In this document: one piece after another, positions 6,036 to 9,373 of the stretch
How the letters are laid out: each line of letters begins with the position of its first letter
Numbering within the stretch: position 1 is the first letter of the stretch
Source of the DNA: DAIPHL01 sp036771375
GTDB taxonomy: Bacteria > Synergistota > Synergistia > Synergistales > Synergistaceae
Direction of reading: 5' to 3'
Assembly: GCA_036771375.1 (NCBI GenBank)
Contig: DAIPHL010000093.1
Span: 1-9,373 of the forward strand
DNA: 9,373 bases
Notes under the pieces: generated by a model
Databases searched by the model: none
Seen by the model: the letters and a program-made list of their open reading frames with translations, nothing else
Told to the model about the DNA's origin: nothing
Made by a program: the position numbers and the translations under genes

Positions 6036-7986
6036 CTCCGCCCTCCTTCGCGCCTCGGCCCGTATGTTCGAATATCGTAAACGAGAGGGCGGGCAGGGTC
6101 GCCTCGATCGACCAGTCGCGGCCGTGGTGACGTTGTTCTTGGGCGTGAAGGCCTCCCATGTTACCCCAGTTCCCTCCACCGTAACGTTCGGCGTCGCTGT
6201 TGAGGACCTCTCTCCAGTAGCCGTCCGCCGGTACGCCGATGCGGTATCCCTGGCGGGGGACCGGCGTGAAGTTGGCGACGCAGAGGACGACGTTGCCCGC
6301 GCGATCCCTTCGGATGAAGGAGAGCACACTCGCGTCGGCGTCGCCGCAGTCGATCCACTCGAACCCGTCTCGCTCGAAGTCCTTTTCCCAGAGCGCCGGG
6401 GTGTTCCGGTAGTATCGGTTGATGTCTTTCGTCCAGCGCCAAATGCCGTAGTGGGGCGGATCGTCGAGTTCGTGCCAGCTGACGCTCGCGTCGTGGTTCC
6501 ACTCGCCTCTTTGGCCGAACTCCCCTCCCATGAAGAGCAGCTTCTTGCCGGGGTGCCCGATCTGCCAGCCGAGGAGGAGCCGCAGATTCGCCGCCTTCTG
6601 CCAGGGGTCTCCCGGCATCTTACCGTAGAGCGAACCCTTTCCGTGGACGACCTCGTCGTGGGAGAGGGGCAGCAGGAAATTTTCGCTGTAGGCGTACCAC
6701 ATGCCGAAGGAGAGTTCGTTCTGGTGGTATTTCCGGTAGATGGGGTCCATGCCGAAGTAATGCAGGGTGTCGTGCATCCAGCCCATGTTCCATTTGAAAC
6801 CGAACCCCAGCCCGCCGAGGTAGGACGGACGGGAGACCATCGGCCACGACGTGGACTCCTCGGCTGTGGTCTGTATGCCGCTGTGGTCGGTGTAGAGCGT
6901 TTCGTTCATCTTCCGCATGAAATCGATCGCTTCGATGTTCTCCTTGCCGCCGTAGCGGTTCGGTATCCACTCGCCTTCCCTGCGCGAGTAATCCAGGTAG
7001 AGCATCGAGGCGACGGCGTCCACCCGAAGTCCGTCCGCGTGGTATCTGTTTACCCAGAAGTGGGCGGAGGAGAGCAGGAAACTTCGGACTTCGTTGCGTC
7101 CGTAGTTGAAGATGCTGCTCTTCCAGTCGGGGTGGTAGCCTTTTTTGGGGTCTGCGTGCTCGTAGAGGTGGGTCCCGTCGAAATTCCCGAGGCCGTAACC
7201 GTCGGTCGGAAAGTGGGACGGAACCCAGTCGAGGATCACGCCGATGCCGGCGCGATGGAGTGAATCGACCAGTTCCATGAATTCGTGTGGCGTCCCGAAT
7301 CGGGAGGTCGGGGCGAAGTAGCCGAGGGTCTGGTAGCCCCAGGAGCCGTAAAAGGGATGTTCCATGACCGGAAGGAATTCGACGTGGGTGAACCCCACCT
7401 CCGTGACGTACTCGACGAGCTTCGTCGCGAGCTCGTGGTATGATAGGGAGCGGTTTCTTTCTTCCAGGACGTGCCTCCACGAACCGAGGTGCACCTCGTA
7501 GATCGAGTGGGGCGCGTCGAGGGCGTTGCGTTCCTTGCGCTCCGCCATCCATTTCTCGTCGTGCCAGCCGAAACCGTCGAGATTCCAGACGCAGGAGGCG
7601 CTTCGCGGCGGGGTCTCCCACCAAAACGCGAACGGGTCCCCCTTCTGGAGCTCCTGACCTCCGGAGTGCGAGAGGATGTGATATTTGTACAGGGCGCCGT
7701 GTCCCACTCCGGGAATGAACGCCTCCCAGATTCCGGAGGAATCCCATCGAGGTCCCATCGGATGTCTGCCCGGCTCCCACCGGTTGAAGTCCCCGATCAC
7801 GGAGACGCTCCTCGCGTTCGGAGCCCATACCGAAAAGAGCGTGCCTTCGACGCCTTCCACTTCGATCACATGGGAGCCCAGAATGTCGTAGAGTTTGGTG
7901 TGATTGCCCTCCCGAAAGAGATAGAGATCCATCTCTCCCATCAGGCTGACGCCATGCACCGCGCCCTTGGCAGGCTTGTCGATCAT
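6022..7986 (-). CDS. glgB: 1,4-alpha-glucan branching enzyme (GH13)
   Basis: Transfers alpha-1,4-glucan segments to alpha-1,6 positions, creating branches in glycogen in the cytoplasm. An N-terminal CBM48-type domain (about 40-145, with FSVWAPNARSVSVIGDFNRW) precedes the GH13 barrel. The barrel has YEVHLGSW, the DWVPSHF strand (Asp253), the nucleophile in GLRVDAVASMLYLDY (Asp323), the acid/base in TTAEEST (Glu376) and the third acidic residue in LSHDEVVHGKGS (Asp444). A C-terminal beta domain ends in LPALSFTIFEH. At 654 residues it has one N-terminal module, as in shorter bacterial GlgB proteins. I prefer the ATG at 7986: GGGGGTGA (7999-7992) pairs with the anti-SD if one G-U wobble is allowed and is well spaced. 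An ATG at 8001 would add five residues (659 aa) but has no SD. It is the first gene of the minus-strand operon, with a promoter about 70-95 nt upstream. No glgA, glgC or glgP is adjacent within the window. Confidence 0.96.
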   Translation of the reverse strand: MIDKPAKGAVHGVSLMGEMDLYLFREGNHTKLYDILGSHVIEVEGVEGTLFSVWAPNARSVSVIGDFNRWEPGRHPMGPRWDSSGIWEAFIPGVGHGALYKYHILSHSGGQELQKGDPFAFWWETPPRSASCVWNLDGFGWHDEKWMAERKERNALDAPHSIYEVHLGSWRHVLEERNRSLSYHELATKLVEYVTEVGFTHVEFLPVMEHPFYGSWGYQTLGYFAPTSRFGTPHEFMELVDSLHRAGIGVILDWVPSHFPTDGYGLGNFDGTHLYEHADPKKGYHPDWKSSIFNYGRNEVRSFLLSSAHFWVNRYHADGLRVDAVASMLYLDYSRREGEWIPNRYGGKENIEAIDFMRKMNETLYTDHSGIQTTAEESTSWPMVSRPSYLGGLGFGFKWNMGWMHDTLHYFGMDPIYRKYHQNELSFGMWYAYSENFLLPLSHDEVVHGKGSLYGKMPGDPWQKAANLRLLLGWQIGHPGKKLLFMGGEFGQRGEWNHDASVSWHELDDPPHYGIWRWTKDINRYYRNTPALWEKDFERDGFEWIDCGDADASVLSFIRRDRAGNVVLCVANFTPVPRQGYRIGVPADGYWREVLNSDAERYGGGNWGNMGGLHAQEQRHHGRDWSIEATLPALSFTIFEHTGRGAKEGGDGPR

Positions 7987-7991
7987 TTCGT

Positions 7992-7999
7992 TCACCCCC
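7992..7999 (-). promoter_or_regulatory. Probable glgB ribosome binding site
   Basis: GGGGGTGA resembles the extended SD GGAGGTGA, with one A-to-G change that can form a wobble pair. It ends 5 nt before the ATG at 7986. It overlaps the alternative ATG at 8001-7999, so the two starts are mutually exclusive readings. Confidence 0.5.
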
Positions 8000-8052
8000 A
8001 TATCGGATGCGACTGAAAGAACTTTACCACATCAAGGGTCGTTGTCGACGAT

Positions 8053-8082
8053 ACTATACAATAAAACGGGCGGCGAAGACAA
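8053..8082 (-). promoter_or_regulatory. Sigma70-type promoter for the glgB operon
   Basis: On the minus strand the -35 is TTGTCT (8082-8077, 4 of 6 consensus) and the -10 is TATAGT (8058-8053, 5 of 6), with an 18-bp spacer. Transcription would start near 8046, giving a leader of about 60 nt before the preferred glgB start. No other promoter is evident inside the six-gene operon. Confidence 0.55.
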
Positions 8083-8257
8083 AACCCGAAAGACAAATGT
8101 GCTTTTCGACGCCGTACCATCCCGCTTTATGTCTTGGAGCGCCCCGCGTCGAGCGGACCGACCGTGCCGTCTTTTATTGTACCGCGATTTTCGAAAAATA
8201 CCACGATTTACGGAGTCTCATTCGGCCTCTGTACCTGTGCGTTTTCGCAAAACCCCA

Positions 8258-8266
8258 TGTTAGAAT
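8258..8266 (+). promoter_or_regulatory. Extended -10 promoter element for the secreted-protein gene
   Basis: TG (8258-8259), one spacer base, then TAGAAT (8261-8266, 5 of 6 to TATAAT). No good -35 is visible at 17 bp, which extended -10 promoters can tolerate. The expected start is near 8273, giving a leader of about 36 nt. The imperfect palindrome at 8241-8253 lies just upstream and would overlap a -35 contact zone. Confidence 0.45.
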
Positions 8267-8297
8267 GCAAAACGCGTCAAATTTGGAAAGAGCAGGG

Positions 8298-8308
8298 AAG
8301 TGGTGATC
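8298..8308 (+). promoter_or_regulatory. Strong extended Shine-Dalgarno of the secreted-protein gene
   Basis: AAGTGGTGATC differs by roughly one position from AAGGAGGTGATC and includes the unusually extended GGTGATC. This suggests efficient translation initiation at the ATG at 8309 and rules against the two upstream GTG codons. Confidence 0.6.
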
Positions 8309-8749
8309 ATGAAGCGAGTCAGATACGTCGTCGGTCTTCTCGTCCTTGCGGGTGTCGTATTCAGTGCGCCCGTTTCGGCCGTCGACCTCAAGGAGGTTCT
8401 CAAAGACGGGGCGGTCATCGTGGGAGGAGGGGCTCTCGTAACCGCGATCGCCGGCCCGATCAACGACTTCATCAACACGGTCACGTTCAACAGGGGTGTG
8501 AAGGCGAACGGGTACACGAAGGTGGTTCCGATCGTCTCGATGGGAACCGGGGCACATATCGGGGGTGCGCAGGTGGGCGGCAATTCCAAGTCGGCGGTCG
8601 AACGGACGAAGGCGGTGGCGCAGCTGGAGACGAAGTACAAAGGCGTTCGAGCCAAGATCCTGGTCCCGATCGACTCCGTCAACCCGCTCAAACAGTTCAA
8701 GCGCGTCCAGGGCATTGGGGTCACCGCGATCATCGACGTGAAGATCTGA
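8309..8749 (+). CDS. Secreted protein of unknown function
   Basis: A 146-residue protein I cannot assign to a named family. The N-terminus (MKRVRYVV, hydrophobic core to about residue 20, then PVSA before VD) is a Sec signal peptide, with cleavage expected after Ala24. There is no lipobox Cys. The mature part has a Gly/Ala-rich hydrophobic segment (34-49) and the sequence INDFINTVTFNRGVKANGYT (51-70). It then has KVVPIVSMGTGAHIGGAQVGG (71-91), a basic helix-like ERTKAVAQLETKYKG, and two beta-like stretches RAKILVPID and GIGVTAIIDVKI at the end. No Cys is present. The ATG at 8309 is chosen because AAGTGGTGATC (8298-8308) closely matches the complement of the 16S rRNA 3' end. Upstream in-frame GTG codons at 8300 and 8303 fall inside that SD. 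The gene ends 6 nt before mutY, so they may be co-transcribed. High confidence that it is a gene; none on function. Confidence 0.8.
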   Translation: MKRVRYVVGLLVLAGVVFSAPVSAVDLKEVLKDGAVIVGGGALVTAIAGPINDFINTVTFNRGVKANGYTKVVPIVSMGTGAHIGGAQVGGNSKSAVERTKAVAQLETKYKGVRAKILVPIDSVNPLKQFKRVQGIGVTAIIDVKI

Positions 8750-8755
8750 CGGACG

Positions 8756-9373
8756 ATGACTTACATGCTGCCCGCCGGAAACAGGGCGAGCGAGATCGCG
8801 GAATCGCTGTCGCGGTGGTACGAGCGGAACGCGCGCGAACTTCCCTGGCGCGGGTCGAAGGATCCGTATGCCGTGTGGGTCTCCGAGATCATGGCGCAAC
8901 AGACGAGAATTGCGGTGACCCTTCCCTATTACGAACGCTTCATGGAGCGGTTCCCCACCGTTCGGGCCCTCGCCGCGGCCGATCCCGGCGACGTGTTGAA
9001 GGCGTGGGAGGGGTTGGGGTATTATTCCCGGGCGCGTCATCTGCATCGTGCCGCACAGGAGATCGTAGACCGGCACGGGGGAGAGCTCCCCGCCGACCCG
9101 GAGGCGCTGAGGACTCTCCCTGGTATCGGCGAATACACGGCAGGGGCGATCTCGAGCATCGCCTTCGACCGGCCGACGCCCGCGATCGACGGCAACGTCC
9201 TCCGCGTCTTTTCGCGCATCGAGGCGAACGGTGCGGACGTCGCGCTCGCCTCGACGAAACGGTCGCTCTTTGCGTATTTAAGGAGGGTGATCCCGACCGG
9301 TCCGGGCGAAGCGGGTCTCTTTACCCAGGCAACCATGGAGCTGGGCGCTCTCGTCTGTCTGCCCGCGCCGACC
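8756..9373 (+). CDS. mutY: A/G-specific adenine glycosylase MutY (3' truncated by window)
   Basis: DNA-repair glycosylase that removes adenine mispaired with 8-oxoguanine. The 206 residues present cover the N-terminal catalytic region: LPWRGSKDPYAVWVSEIMAQQT with the catalytic Glu near 44, WEGLGYYSRARHLHRAA, and the helix-hairpin-helix LPGIGEYTAGAISSIAF. Next comes AIDGNVLRVFSR, whose Asp (near 144) is the conserved catalytic residue. ATMELGALVCLPAPT then holds the first Cys of the expected 4Fe-4S cluster. The rest of the cluster and the C-terminal NUDIX-like domain lie beyond the window. The ATG at 8756 follows the previous stop by 6 nt and has only a weak GGA-type SD, suggesting translational coupling; an ATG at 8765 is an alternative. 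The motif reads EIMAQQT rather than the commoner EIMLQQT. Confidence 0.93.
   Translation, partial: MTYMLPAGNRASEIAESLSRWYERNARELPWRGSKDPYAVWVSEIMAQQTRIAVTLPYYERFMERFPTVRALAAADPGDVLKAWEGLGYYSRARHLHRAAQEIVDRHGGELPADPEALRTLPGIGEYTAGAISSIAFDRPTPAIDGNVLRVFSRIEANGADVALASTKRSLFAYLRRVIPTGPGEAGLFTQATMELGALVCLPAPT

Larger units (their letters stand above)
8002..8308. other. Divergent intergenic region with inverted repeats
   Basis: About 300 bp without a convincing gene. It holds the minus-strand glgB promoter and the plus-strand extended -10. Repeats present: TACAATAAAA (8057-8066) and its exact inverted copy TTTTATTGTA (8172-8181); TCGACGC (8106-8112) with GCGTCGA (8146-8152); the perfect palindrome TTTTCGAAAA (8188-8197); and GTTTT-CGC-AAAAC (8241-8253). 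Plus-strand open frames crossing this stretch run into glgB antisense sequence or lack SDs and family features. Confidence 0.5.

Noticed and set aside
4212..6080. 622-codon plus-strand open frame antisense to the helicase and GNAT genes
   Set aside because: It is an exact antisense shadow of well-supported genes in GC-rich DNA. Its product is rich in Arg, His, Val and Gly without recognisable domains, and no SD is apparent.
5953..7263. 436-codon plus-strand open frame antisense to glgB
   Set aside because: glgB on the other strand carries all catalytic motifs. This frame has no family features and lies wholly on GlgB/GNAT coding sequence.
8007..8306. 99-codon plus-strand open frame filling the divergent intergenic gap
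   Set aside because: No SD precedes its ATG, no family resemblance is seen, and it runs across promoter elements on both strands. An overlapping frame at 7967-8263 has the same problems.
8999..9373. MutY gene considered as a pseudogene because no stop codon appears
   Set aside because: The frame stays open with conserved motifs right to the last base, so the missing end is due to the window edge.

Overview
The window looks like chromosomal sequence from a GC-rich anaerobic bacterium. The mix of a DctP/Q/M TRAP transporter, a bacterial YciH/SUI1 protein, a compact Ski2-like helicase and a small DUF6485-type cysteine-rich protein would fit Synergistota, but this is an impression from gene content, not a phylogenetic test. 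There are no transposases, integrases, phage genes, CRISPR arrays, tRNAs or rRNAs. Coding density is high, and most starts have good Shine-Dalgarno (SD) sequences.

Layout. (1) 44-2798, plus strand: a complete tripartite TRAP transporter operon (solute-binding protein, small permease, large permease) with gaps of 3 and 4 nt. A perfect 12-bp hairpin lies inside the 5' end of the small-permease gene. (2) 2817-2854: a bidirectional intrinsic terminator between convergent operons, reaching the stop codon of the opposing cupin gene. (3) 2854-7986, minus strand: a tightly packed six-gene operon. In transcription order it holds glycogen branching enzyme GlgB, a GNAT acetyltransferase, a DExH Ski2-like helicase, a 78-aa cysteine-rich protein, a YciH/SUI1-family protein and a single-domain cupin. 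GlgB and GNAT overlap by 14 nt; the other gaps are 15 to 42 nt. (4) 7987-8308: a divergent intergenic region of about 320 bp. It has a credible sigma70-type promoter on the minus strand for the glgB operon, an extended -10 element on the plus strand, and several inverted repeats. (5) 8309-8749, plus strand: a secreted 146-aa protein of unknown function. (6) 8756 to the window end, plus strand: the N-terminal two thirds of the adenine glycosylase MutY, cut by the window edge.

How the genes may work together. The TRAP genes form one uptake system for an organic anion, substrate unknown. The minus-strand operon joins a glycogen enzyme to what looks like an RNA/translation set (helicase, SUI1 protein, small putative metal-binding protein). 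That grouping is the best candidate here for an undescribed functional association, though it may be only a housekeeping cluster. I see no clear signature of a defence system or other dramatic new system.
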